Source: Myxococcaceae bacterium
GTDB lineage: Bacteria > Myxococcota > Myxococcia > Myxococcales > Myxococcaceae
Direction of reading: 5' to 3'
DNA: 53,040 bases
NCBI GenBank assembly: GCA_025459425.1
Contig: JALOQF010000004.1
Coordinates: 1 to 53,040 of the forward strand
A program made the position numbers and the translations under genes. Of the stretch, positions 18,226-27,517 are shown piece by piece. The notes under the pieces were generated by a model, which was given only the letters and a program-made list of their open reading frames with translations, did no database searches and was not told the DNA's origin. Position 1 is the first letter of the stretch; each line of letters starts with the position of its first letter.

Positions 18226-19608
18226 TCAAGCGAACACGCCCAGGCGCCAGAGAATGGCGAGCAGCAGCGACATGCCCACCACGCCGATGAGCACGTAGCG
18301 CGCCGCCGGCGTCACGGGCTGCGGCGTGAGCCGCTCGGTGACGACGGGCATGCGGCCCTTCGGTGCCGACTCCGGATCGGTGGGCTCGAGGGACGGCTCG
18401 CTGGGCACGCCGATGGGCGTCACCTCGGACTTCGCGACGGCCGGCGCGTTGGGCGCGGTGTCGACGGGCTTCGAGCCGCGCCGCGCCTCGACCTCGGGGT
18501 TCTTCTTGCGGCCCGACGTCTCGCCCTCGACGCGGCCGCGCACCTGGAGCTTCGAGCGGCTCGGGCGCTCGTCGTCGTCGACGCGGGTCTGCGCGGGCGA
18601 CGGCGCCGCCGGGGCCTCCATCGTCTCCTTGCGGCCCTCGGTGGGCGCGCGCTTCTTCGGGGGCCGGTCGTCTTCGAAGAGCTTCGTGGTGCGCGCGGGC
18701 TCGCGCTTGCGCTCCGGCGGTGGAGACGGCGGCAACCCGGGCCGGCTGGCCGACTTCGGCGACGGCTGCGGGTCGGGCTTCGGCACCAGTCCACGCGCCG
18801 CCGCGGGCAGGTCGTACGCGCCCTGGGTCTTCTCGTCGGCCGGGAAGCCCGCCGGCGGCAGGCGCCCGCCAGAGCGTGGCTCGGGCGGCAGCCGGGGCTC
18901 GGGGGCCACGCGCGTGGGCAGGAAGTCTCCGAAGGGGTTGGCCTCGGGGCGCACGTTCGTCTCGGTCACCACCGCGTCGGTCAGGTCCTGGAAGGTGGCG
19001 GCGGTGAAGGCGGCCTCGGCCGACTCCGGTGGCTCGAGGGGGTCGAACCGGAGCGCCATGGCGTAGGTCTCGGTGCGGGCGAGCGCCGTCGATGGTTCGC
19101 CCGACAGGTCCCACAGGTACTGGGCGCCCGCGAGGCTCTGCCGGGGCGTCATCGAGTCGCCGACGCCCCGCTCGAGCTCGGCCTTCAGCTGCGTGGGGTC
19201 GAGGTCGAGCACCTCGCAGAGCTCGGGGCCGGGCACGCCCCAGACGAGGCGCCACACCACGCGCTCGCGCACCTCTTCGGGCAGGGTGCGCACGCGCTCG
19301 AGCCACTGGCGGCCCTCGTTGCGGGTGCTGTCGGGGTTGGGGCGCTCCTGCTGGCTGGCGACGCGGGTGCGGGCCGCGAGCCGGCGGGCGACCGTCACCG
19401 CGTGCTGCACGAGCTGCGCGTCCTGCTTGAGCAGGCCGGGGGTGCTCAGCACCTGGTCGAGCGTCTCGGGCGTCTTCTGGTTGGCGACGTGGTGCGGGAG
19501 CCTCGCCACGAGCGCGCCGTGCACGAAGGGCGTGACGTACTCCCGCAGCCGCTCGGCCGCCGCCGCGTCACCCTGCCGCCACTTCGGCACGTCGTCGAGC
19601 CACTCCAC
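18226..19608 (-). CDS. Sigma-70-like protein with C-terminal membrane anchor
   Basis: Starting from the GTG at 19608 (VEWLDDVPKWRQGDAAAAERL), the 460-residue product has a sigma region 2-like helix set (residues 1-90) and a region 4-like segment around 125-160 (LERVRTLPEEVRERVVWRLVWGVPGPELCEVLDLDPTQLK), which reads like a sigma-4 helix-turn-helix. A long disordered Pro/Arg/Glu-rich linker follows (about 210-430), then one transmembrane helix near the end (YVLIGVVGMSLLLAILW). It may be a membrane-tethered sigma factor or a sigma-derived regulator released by proteolysis. No anti-sigma gene is adjacent. The longer frame up to 19731 is possible but would crowd the divergent gene. Confidence 0.6.
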   Translation of the reverse strand: MEWLDDVPKWRQGDAAAAERLREYVTPFVHGALVARLPHHVANQKTPETLDQVLSTPGLLKQDAQLVQHAVTVARRLAARTRVASQQERPNPDSTRNEGRQWLERVRTLPEEVRERVVWRLVWGVPGPELCEVLDLDPTQLKAELERGVGDSMTPRQSLAGAQYLWDLSGEPSTALARTETYAMALRFDPLEPPESAEAAFTAATFQDLTDAVVTETNVRPEANPFGDFLPTRVAPEPRLPPEPRSGGRLPPAGFPADEKTQGAYDLPAAARGLVPKPDPQPSPKSASRPGLPPSPPPERKREPARTTKLFEDDRPPKKRAPTEGRKETMEAPAAPSPAQTRVDDDERPSRSKLQVRGRVEGETSGRKKNPEVEARRGSKPVDTAPNAPAVAKSEVTPIGVPSEPSLEPTDPESAPKGRMPVVTERLTPQPVTPAARYVLIGVVGMSLLLAILWRLGVFA

Positions 19609-19750
19609 GCGAGATGAACCAGTGTACCGCACGGCGGCCCCGCGCCACGCCTCGTCCGCGATCACCGGCCACGACGCGCGCGCAAGTTTCGCGGCGTTCC
19701 GACGCCGAATTGGACGCGCCTGCGGAATCATCGGAGAAAACGCCCATCAC

Positions 19751-20020
19751 ATGGCGGACATCATCGATCTGTCCCTGGTCGCAGCGTCTCGCAGGACCCT
19801 CGAGAAGCTGCTCGACACCCGCGGCATCAACTACTTCCTCAAGACGGACGCGAAGCAGCCGTTCCGCCTCGAGCCCAGCCGCGTCGACCTCGTCGTGCGC
19901 ACGGCGGCGAAGCTGGGCAAGGGCACGCCGCCGCCGAAGGCGTACGAGCACGCGCGCAAGCTGGTGCGCCGCGAGCTCATTCGCCGCGTCGTCGGCGAGA
20001 TGCTGCACATCGGGCTGTGA
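19751..20020 (+). CDS. Conserved small hypothetical protein, 89 aa
   Basis: A compact basic helical protein (MADIIDLSLVAASRRTLEKLLDTRG, then VDLVVRTAAKLGKGTPPPKAYEHARKLVRRELIRRVVGEML). No signal, no membrane segment. Its tight, balanced composition and its start clear of the divergent sigma-like gene favour a real gene. The C-terminal basic helix could bind nucleic acid. I recognise no named family. It converges on ybaK with a 4-bp gap. Confidence 0.65.
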   Translation: MADIIDLSLVAASRRTLEKLLDTRGINYFLKTDAKQPFRLEPSRVDLVVRTAAKLGKGTPPPKAYEHARKLVRRELIRRVVGEMLHIGL

Positions 20021-20024
20021 CGCG

Positions 20025-20492
20025 TCAGTCCTGCGCGCAGTCGACGAGCGTCGGCGCCAGCACGCGCACGAGGTCGGCGGGCGTCATCGACACGAGGAAG
20101 CCGCGGCCGCCCCCGTTGATGTAGAGCCGCTCGAGCGTGGTGATGGAGCGCTCGCACGCGACGGGTAGCGGCTTCTTCGTCCCGAACGGCGAGGTGCCGC
20201 CGACGAGGTAGCCGGTGTGGCGCTGGGCCACCTCGGGCGCGCAGGCCGCGACGGACTTCTTGCCGAGCTGACGGGCGAGCTGCTTCGTCGAGACCCGCTG
20301 GTCGCCGTGCATCAGCACCAGCAGCGGCTGCTTCGCGTCGTCCTCGAACACGAGGGTCTTCACCACCTGGTGCTCCGGCACGCCGAGCTTCGTGCTCGAG
20401 GCCCTGGTGCCCCCGCCCTCTTCGTAGGTGAAGCGGTGCGCCTCGTAGGCGACGCCGTGCGCGTCGAGCACCTCGGTGGCGAGCGTCTTCAC
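20025..20492 (-). CDS. ybaK: YbaK/EbsC-type aminoacyl-tRNA deacylase
   Basis: Trans-editing enzyme that hydrolyses Cys-tRNA(Pro), or other misacylated tRNAs, in the cytoplasm. The 155-residue protein shows the YbaK domain: VKTLVFEDDAKQPLLVLMHGDQRVSTKQLAR with the catalytic-pocket lysine, then GYLVGGTSPFGTKKPLPV, the conserved GG(T/I)SPxG motif, and YINGGGRGFLVSMTPADL. Translation starts at a GTG (20492) that overlaps the stop of the acid-phosphatase gene by 4 nt, so it is coupled to it; the link is probably only transcriptional. Confidence 0.9.
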   Translation of the reverse strand: MKTLATEVLDAHGVAYEAHRFTYEEGGGTRASSTKLGVPEHQVVKTLVFEDDAKQPLLVLMHGDQRVSTKQLARQLGKKSVAACAPEVAQRHTGYLVGGTSPFGTKKPLPVACERSITTLERLYINGGGRGFLVSMTPADLVRVLAPTLVDCAQD

Positions 20493-21757
20493 TTGGTGAA
20501 GCTGCGCGTGAAGCGCATCGCGCCCGTCGAGTCGTAGTAGGTGCCGGTGAAGGTGCGCCCGTTGAGCTCGATGTAGAAGAAGCCCGAGTCGGTCGTCTGG
20601 AAGTGCGCCGGGTTCTTCGTGTCGACGGTGGTGGTGGACGCGCCCGCGCCCGAGACGATGAGCTGGGTGCCGTTGCACGTGGGGACGAGCCACTGCGCCG
20701 AGTGATCGTGCCCGGCGAGGTACACGTCGGCGCGGCCGCAGACGATGGTCTCCATGAAGGACTTCACGTGGCGCCCATCGACGAAGCCAGGGGGCGTGCC
20801 ACAGACCTGCTGGCCGAGCACGGTGGTGCAGCGGCGGTCGTAGTCCCCGGCGTTCCCGTGCGGGCCGTTCGAGCGGTACGGGTGGTGGCCGAGGGCAATC
20901 TTCCACGTGGCGGTGGACGCCTGGAGCCACGCGGTCATGTCGGCCCGCGTCTGGGTGTCGTTGCCCCAGAAGGTGCGGTTGGTGTCGAGCGCGAAGAACT
21001 CGGCGTGGCCCTGGGTGAAGCGGTGGTGCACGGCGGGCAGCCGCCACTTCGGGTTCACCTGCGAATAAGCGACCTGCACGTCGGCCTTGCTGACCTCGTA
21101 GCCCGCGCCGTCGCCGCCGTAGTCGTGGTTTCCCAGCACCGGGTAGAAGGGCGCGTTGACCGTCGCGTAGGGCGTGACGAAGGCGCTCTGCCACAGCGGG
21201 TCGGTCGTCGAGCTGACGCCCGAGGGGTAGAAGTTGTCACCCAGCATCACCACGAAGTCGCAGCCGCGCGCCGCGCACACCGTGCCGATGGCCGCGCCCA
21301 CGGCGTTCTGCGCTGCGTTGCTCTTGCCGGTGTCGCCGATGGCGACGAAGCGCACCACCTGCGGCGCTCCCGCGTCGGCCGAGCCGCCCGCGGCGCCGGC
21401 ATCGGCGACGGCCACCCCACCACCACCACTCCCGCCCGCCGCGCCACCTCCAGCGGAGCCACCCGCCGCAGCGCCACCGGCGTCGCCGCCGCCAGCCGTC
21501 ACGCCTCCCGATGCGCCGCCAGCCGTGGTTCCACCTGCCGAGGCGCCACCGGCCGAGGCTCCACCAGCGCTGCCACCACCGGCCGAGGCGCCACCGGCTG
21601 CGCCCCCCGCCGTTCCGCCCGTGCCGCCGGCAGCCCCGCCTCCCGTTCCGCCCGTGCCCGGGTTGCCTGCGCAGGTCACCGCGAGCGCGGACAGCGAGAC
21701 GACGGCGACGACGAGCAGGGCGCTGGAGCGGAGGTTCACGGCGCAGGCGTTAGCCAA
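20489..21757 (-). CDS. Purple acid phosphatase-like metallophosphoesterase lipoprotein
   Basis: A 422-residue exported enzyme. The signal peptide ends in a lipobox-like SALAVTC (Cys about 30). Residues about 32-118 are a Gly/Ala/Ser linker (GGASAGG and variants). The catalytic domain follows with the five metallophosphoesterase motifs: IGDTG, MLGDNFY, LGNHDY, ALGHHPYR and AGHDH. That set matches tartrate-resistant (type 5) acid phosphatases, with a di-metal centre. It probably hydrolyses phosphomonoesters at the cell surface. No phosphate-box regulatory site is evident. The linker DNA is repetitive and prone to length change. Confidence 0.88.
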   Translation of the reverse strand: MANACAVNLRSSALLVVAVVSLSALAVTCAGNPGTGGTGGGAAGGTGGTAGGAAGGASAGGGSAGGASAGGASAGGTTAGGASGGVTAGGGDAGGAAAGGSAGGGAAGGSGGGGVAVADAGAAGGSADAGAPQVVRFVAIGDTGKSNAAQNAVGAAIGTVCAARGCDFVVMLGDNFYPSGVSSTTDPLWQSAFVTPYATVNAPFYPVLGNHDYGGDGAGYEVSKADVQVAYSQVNPKWRLPAVHHRFTQGHAEFFALDTNRTFWGNDTQTRADMTAWLQASTATWKIALGHHPYRSNGPHGNAGDYDRRCTTVLGQQVCGTPPGFVDGRHVKSFMETIVCGRADVYLAGHDHSAQWLVPTCNGTQLIVSGAGASTTTVDTKNPAHFQTTDSGFFYIELNGRTFTGTYYDSTGAMRFTRSFTK

Positions 21758-21913
21758 TGCCGGGACTCCCGGTCAACGTGCGGCTCGACCTGGCGCGCGC
21801 CGTTCCCGGGCGATGTCCCTTCAAACGCTCCACGCGATCGCGGTAAGCGCGAACCGTTCGGTGGCCAGTGTGGATTCAAGCTGAACGATGAAACCAACCC
21901 GGGAGCAACAGCC

Positions 21914-22834
21914 GTGCTGAGCTGGAACAGGTGGATGGTCGCGACCCTCGCGACGAGCATCGTGGGCTGTGGCGGAGTCATCGCGACGGCCGACGATGGC
22001 GGCTCGACGGGCAGCGCCGGAGGGACCGCTGGAGCCGGCGGAGGCTCCGCGGGGTCGGCGACCGACGGCGGCTTCGAGGGACTGCCTTGCGACGTCGGGG
22101 CGCTCTTGCAGAGCCGTTGCATCGGCTGTCATCGCAACCCGCCGACGGGCGGCGCCCCGAACGCTCTCACCTCGCGCGCCGACCTCCTCGCCACCAGCTC
22201 CGGCGGGCAGCGCTACGCCGAGCTCTCGCTGGCCCGCATGAAGAACGCCGCGGCGCCGATGCCACCCGGCGGGCTCCTGCCTGCCACCGAGGTCGCGCGG
22301 TTCGAGGCGTGGGTGACGGCTGGGCTGCCCGTCGGCACGTGCAACAGTGGCGTCGATGCGGGCATGCCCGCACCGCTGACGTGCATGAGCACCCGCACGT
22401 GGGCTGACCGCTACGACGGCAGCCCCGACATGAACCCGGGCCTGGCGTGCCGGGCCTGTCACGCCGGACAGAACTTCAACGGGCAGAACCCGCAGGGCCA
22501 GAGCGAGCTGGGCCGGCAGTACTGGTTCGCGGGCACTGCGTTTCCCGGGCGCAACGAGCGCGACGGGTGCCTCGCCTCACCGCCGACGGGCGTGACGATC
22601 GAGATCCTCGACGCCGACGGTGGCGTGCGCCTGTCGATTCCCGTCCGCACGAGCTCGGGCAACTTCTATGACGCCGCCCTCCGCACGCGGCCACCGTGGC
22701 TGCCGTACACGGCGCGCGTGAAGCGCAACGGGGCCGTCGTCTCGACGATGCGCACGCCGCAGATGAGCGGCGACTGCAACACGTGCCACACCGAGCGGGG
22801 AGACCAGGGCGCGCCCGGCCGCATCACCTGGTGA
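21914..22834 (+). CDS. Tri-haem c-type cytochrome lipoprotein
   Basis: Starts at a GTG with GGGAG eight bases upstream. VLSWNRWMVATLATSIVGC is a lipoprotein signal (Cys19), followed by a short Gly/Ala/Ser linker. Three haem c attachment motifs are visible: CIGCH (69-73), CRACH (179-183) and CNTCH (288-292). The first sits in a cytochrome-c-like domain with APMPPGGLL and EVARFEAWVTAGLP downstream, a usual position for the axial Met and final helix. The second half has a beta-sandwich-like stretch between haems 2 and 3. Probably an electron carrier facing the periplasm or the outside. No partner redox enzyme lies adjacent. Confidence 0.8.
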   Translation: MLSWNRWMVATLATSIVGCGGVIATADDGGSTGSAGGTAGAGGGSAGSATDGGFEGLPCDVGALLQSRCIGCHRNPPTGGAPNALTSRADLLATSSGGQRYAELSLARMKNAAAPMPPGGLLPATEVARFEAWVTAGLPVGTCNSGVDAGMPAPLTCMSTRTWADRYDGSPDMNPGLACRACHAGQNFNGQNPQGQSELGRQYWFAGTAFPGRNERDGCLASPPTGVTIEILDADGGVRLSIPVRTSSGNFYDAALRTRPPWLPYTARVKRNGAVVSTMRTPQMSGDCNTCHTERGDQGAPGRITW

Positions 22835-22841
22835 CGCGCTT

Positions 22842-23537
22842 TCAGCCGACGCCGGCCTCGAGGAGCGCGGGCACGAAGCGCGCCACCACCACCGCGTCGA
22901 GCTGCAGCCCGGTGGGCGAGGCGCGGTTCGTCGCAGCCTCGTACTCCCGCACGAGTGCACCCAGCGCCATGACGTCACAGGCGGCGCCGGCGGCCTCCTG
23001 GAGCCGACGAAAGGGCCCGGGCTCCGCGCCGAGCCACTCGCTCGCGTAGCGGGCGCTGCGGGCCCGTCGACGGACGCGGTGCAGCGCCTCGAGCGCCCCA
23101 GCGCGCGACGCCTTCCGCAAGTCGATCCACGCGGTCTCGACCGCGTCCACGAGCAGGCTCCGCCGCTCGAGGGCCAGGCGCTTCGGGACCGGCCCGACGA
23201 ACGAGAGCGCGCGCAGCACCCCATCGAGGCGGGGGTGTTGGAGCACGTCGGTGGCCGCTCGCCGTGCCACCTCGTGCTGCGCCGTCAACCAGCGGCCGAA
23301 GTCACCGCCGAATCGCTCGGCCATCGCCACGTCGAGGTCCCGCAGACGGGACAGCGCGCGAGCGAGCCACCGCAGGTCGTCACGCAGCACGTGGACGCCG
23401 CCGAGGGTGAGGAAGACGCGCAACCGACGGCTGGCGACGCGGGCCTGGTGAATCGCCTCGGGCTCGAGCGTGGCACGGGCGGCCTCGACGCTGGCGCGCA
23501 GGTGTTCGAGCTGCGGCGTCAGCGTCAACCTGGCCAT
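22842..23537 (-). CDS. CHAD domain protein
   Basis: 231 residues made of the CHAD helical repeat: conserved histidines and paired basic residues in EAIHQARVASRRLRVFL, LARALSRLRDLDVAMAE and LEALHRVRRRARSARYASEW. CHAD domains bind inorganic polyphosphate through these positive patches. The ATG at 23537 shares one base with the sixA stop (TGATG), so it is the last gene of a TPR-sixA-CHAD operon. CHAD is often fused to or next to CYTH triphosphatases; none is seen here, so the substrate link (polyphosphate granule) is inferred. Confidence 0.88.
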   Translation of the reverse strand: MARLTLTPQLEHLRASVEAARATLEPEAIHQARVASRRLRVFLTLGGVHVLRDDLRWLARALSRLRDLDVAMAERFGGDFGRWLTAQHEVARRAATDVLQHPRLDGVLRALSFVGPVPKRLALERRSLLVDAVETAWIDLRKASRAGALEALHRVRRRARSARYASEWLGAEPGPFRRLQEAAGAACDVMALGALVREYEAATNRASPTGLQLDAVVVARFVPALLEAGVG

Positions 23538-24004
23538 CAGTCGAGCCCGGCCCGGCGCGCCACCTTCGGGGGCAGCACCCACGTGAGCTGCATCTGCCCG
23601 GGCGCGAGCGGTCCATCGAGGCAGGCGACGGCGCCCTTCTTCAGCTCGACCTTGCCCGCCACCTTCTCACCCAGCACCAGCCACGCCAGCAGCGTCGACA
23701 GGTGCGGCTCGTGGCCCACCAGCGCCACCGCCTCGCCCACGCACGCGTCGAGGAGGCGCTGGGTCGGCGCCGAAGCGAGCAGCGGCGTCACCTCGAAGTC
23801 GCCTTCGCAGAGACGCTCGAGCAGCTCGGCCGTGTCGACGGCGCGCTTCTTCGGGCTGTGCAACACCCGGTCGAAGGTGACGTCGAGCCGCTCGAGGAGC
23901 GCGACCTGCTGCCGGAAGCGCGCGACGCCCTCTTTCGTGAGCGCGCGGGCGTCGTCGTCGGCGCCCTCTTCGGCGATGGCATGACGAACGAGGTAGAGCT
24001 TCAT
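23537..24004 (-). CDS. sixA: SixA-type phosphohistidine phosphatase
   Basis: Removes phosphate from histidine of phosphorelay or PTS-type proteins. The 155-residue protein is a minimal histidine phosphatase: MKLYLVRHAIAEEG (nucleophile His in RHA), LLERLDVTFDRVLHSPKKRAVDTAELL (substrate Arg/Ser region) and AVALVGHEPHLSTLLAWL (second catalytic His). RHA in place of RHG is the SixA form. It overlaps the TPR gene by 4 nt upstream and the CHAD gene by 1 nt downstream, so the three products are made together. Confidence 0.9.
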   Translation of the reverse strand: MKLYLVRHAIAEEGADDDARALTKEGVARFRQQVALLERLDVTFDRVLHSPKKRAVDTAELLERLCEGDFEVTPLLASAPTQRLLDACVGEAVALVGHEPHLSTLLAWLVLGEKVAGKVELKKGAVACLDGPLAPGQMQLTWVLPPKVARRAGLD

Positions 24005-24567
24005 GCAGGCACCTTCTGGCCCTTCGCCTTCACCAGCGCCTCGGCGATGACGGCGTCGAGGCGCGCATCGGTGAAGCCGAGCTCGCGGGCCGTGTCGACG
24101 TGCGCGCGGGCCTTCACCTCGTCGCCCAACAGCGCGGCGACGATGGCGCGGTTGGCCCACGGCAGGCAGTAGTCCGGGTCGACCTGGAGCGCCGACACGA
24201 AGAGGGCCTCGGCTTCGGCCAGGCGGCCCTGCTCGAGCCGCGCCACGCCCTGGTAACCGCGCGCGAGCGCCACGGGGTTGGACGTCTGGAAGCCGGCGTA
24301 GAGGAACGCGAGGCTCCGGCGCCAGGCCTGCTTCGTCACCAGCGCCTCGAACTCACGCAGCGTCTCGAAGGCCGCCTCGTACTGCTTCGCCTCGAGCTGT
24401 GCGCGCGCCTTGCCGTACGGCCCACGGGCGAAGAACGCGACGAGCGACACGCCCCAGGCGATTCCGGCGACGGTCCACACCGCGCCTTCGGGCAGCGCGA
24501 GCGGGAGCAGCAGCAGACACACGCCGCCGATGACGGCGATGGCGACGTTCTGTTGCGGGCGCGTCAT
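24001..24567 (-). CDS. Membrane protein with TPR-like repeats, 188 aa
   Basis: Two transmembrane helices at about residues 7-24 and 29-46, then a cytoplasmic helical part. That part includes LEAKQYEAAFETLREFEAL and ARGYQGVARLEQGRLAEAEALFVSALQVDPDYCLPWANRAIVAALLGDEVKA, which reads as two or three tetratricopeptide repeats. It could scaffold its operon partners SixA and CHAD at the membrane. It is the first gene of that operon, 39 bp downstream of pccB and on the same strand, so it may also be transcribed with pccB. Function unknown. Confidence 0.75.
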   Translation of the reverse strand: MTRPQQNVAIAVIGGVCLLLLPLALPEGAVWTVAGIAWGVSLVAFFARGPYGKARAQLEAKQYEAAFETLREFEALVTKQAWRRSLAFLYAGFQTSNPVALARGYQGVARLEQGRLAEAEALFVSALQVDPDYCLPWANRAIVAALLGDEVKARAHVDTARELGFTDARLDAVIAEALVKAKGQKVPA

Positions 24568-24606
24568 GCGAGGAGCGGTTCTACCAGAGCCGTCCCCGGG
24601 GAGACG

Positions 24607-26169
<1,563 letters not shown>

Positions 26170-26343
26170 GGCGCGGGCTGCTAGTCGCCTCGCGTGGCGG
26201 TGTCGAGCGTGGCGGAGGGTCATCCGTCACACCGAGAAGCAAGGTGACTTCGCCGACGCGTGGCCAGGGCCGCGAAAGCGCTGATGGCCGGCCGGGCACC
26301 GCCCTTGCTGTGGGCCGACGTGAGCGCGTCACCCGGAGTCACC

Positions 26344-27474
26344 ATGTCAGCCCTCCCTCCAGAGCCTCCGCCCGGGTCCATTCTCGTCGTCGACGACGAT
26401 GACCTCTTCTTGCGGGTGTGCACCGCGGTGTTGAAGCGCGCGGGGTTTCAGGTCGAGGGTCTGCGCGACCCCACCCAGGTGGTCGACACCCTCAAGCGCG
26501 GGCGCTTCGACGCGGTGGTGAGCGACGTGCGCATGCCGAACGTCGACGGGGTCCAGCTGCTGCGGGCGATTCGGTCGATCGACGAAGCGATGCCGGTGGT
26601 GCTGATGTCGGGGCAGCCGACGGTCGAAGCGGCGATGCAGGCGATCGAGCTGAAGGCGATGCGCCTTCTGCAGAAGCCCTTCGAGGTCGACGTGCTGGTC
26701 GACGCGGTGACGTTCGCGGTGCGCTCGCGCAGCTCGTCGGCGCCGATGCACCTGCACCAGAAGCTCGATCGATCGATGAAGGCGCTCCACATGGCGTACC
26801 AGCCGATCGTCGGCACGCGGGATCAGCGCACGGTGGCGTGGGAAGCGCTGGTGCGGTGCCGCGAAGGCGCGAAGGACCCGGGCGAATTGCTGCACCTGGC
26901 GGAGCAGACGAACCGGCTGTCGGAGCTCTCGCGTCGCATTCGGGACACGGTGGCGCGCGACGCGGCGGAGCTGCCGACCGACGCGCTCTTGTTCGTGAAC
27001 GTGCACCCGCGGGATCTGGACGATCCGCACCTGGTGTCGGGAGATTCGCCCTTGTCGCGCATCGCGCGGCGGGTGGTGCTGGAGATCACCGAGCGCTCGA
27101 GCCTGGAAGAGGTCGACGCGCTGCAGTCGAAGCTGTTCGCGCTGCGGAGCCTGGGGTTTCGCATCGCGATCGACGATCTCGGCGCGGGCTACGCGGGGCT
27201 GGCGACGTTCGCGAGCGTGGAGCCGGACTTCGTGAAGCTCGATGGCTCGCTGGTGAGAGGGCTGTCGTCGTCGGGGAAGCAGCAGCTGGTGATCGCGTCG
27301 TTGATCGAGCTGGCGCGCGAGCTGGGCAGCCACGTCATCGCCGAGGCGATCGAGACGGAAGAGGAACGGAGCGTGCTCAGCGTGCTCGGCGTGGACTGGA
27401 TGCAGGGGTACTACTTCGCGCGGCCCGGGCCTCCGTTTCAGGCGCCGAACCTGGCGGTGCTGAAGGCGGCGTGA
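26344..27474 (+). CDS. Response regulator with EAL c-di-GMP phosphodiesterase domain
   Basis: Two domains in 376 residues. Receiver domain 1-125: acidic pocket VVDDDD (15-20), phospho-acceptor Asp61 in VVSDVRMP, Lys111 in LLQKPF. EAL domain 140-376: EAL at 167-169, then FVNVHP, LEITERS, IDDLGAGYAGL, FVKLDGSLV, IAEAIETEEE and QGYYFARP, so the metal and substrate ligands (E, N, E, D, K, E) are all present. It is expected to hydrolyse c-di-GMP when activated by phosphorylation. DDLG replaces the usual DDFG. No histidine kinase is adjacent. The start at 26344 (MSALPPEPPPG) gives the normal receiver N-terminus; a longer frame begins 28 codons earlier. Confidence 0.92.
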   Translation: MSALPPEPPPGSILVVDDDDLFLRVCTAVLKRAGFQVEGLRDPTQVVDTLKRGRFDAVVSDVRMPNVDGVQLLRAIRSIDEAMPVVLMSGQPTVEAAMQAIELKAMRLLQKPFEVDVLVDAVTFAVRSRSSSAPMHLHQKLDRSMKALHMAYQPIVGTRDQRTVAWEALVRCREGAKDPGELLHLAEQTNRLSELSRRIRDTVARDAAELPTDALLFVNVHPRDLDDPHLVSGDSPLSRIARRVVLEITERSSLEEVDALQSKLFALRSLGFRIAIDDLGAGYAGLATFASVEPDFVKLDGSLVRGLSSSGKQQLVIASLIELARELGSHVIAEAIETEEERSVLSVLGVDWMQGYYFARPGPPFQAPNLAVLKAA

Positions 27475-27517
27475 TCCGAAGCAGACCTCAACGGAACTCT
27501 GGGACGAACGAACCGCG

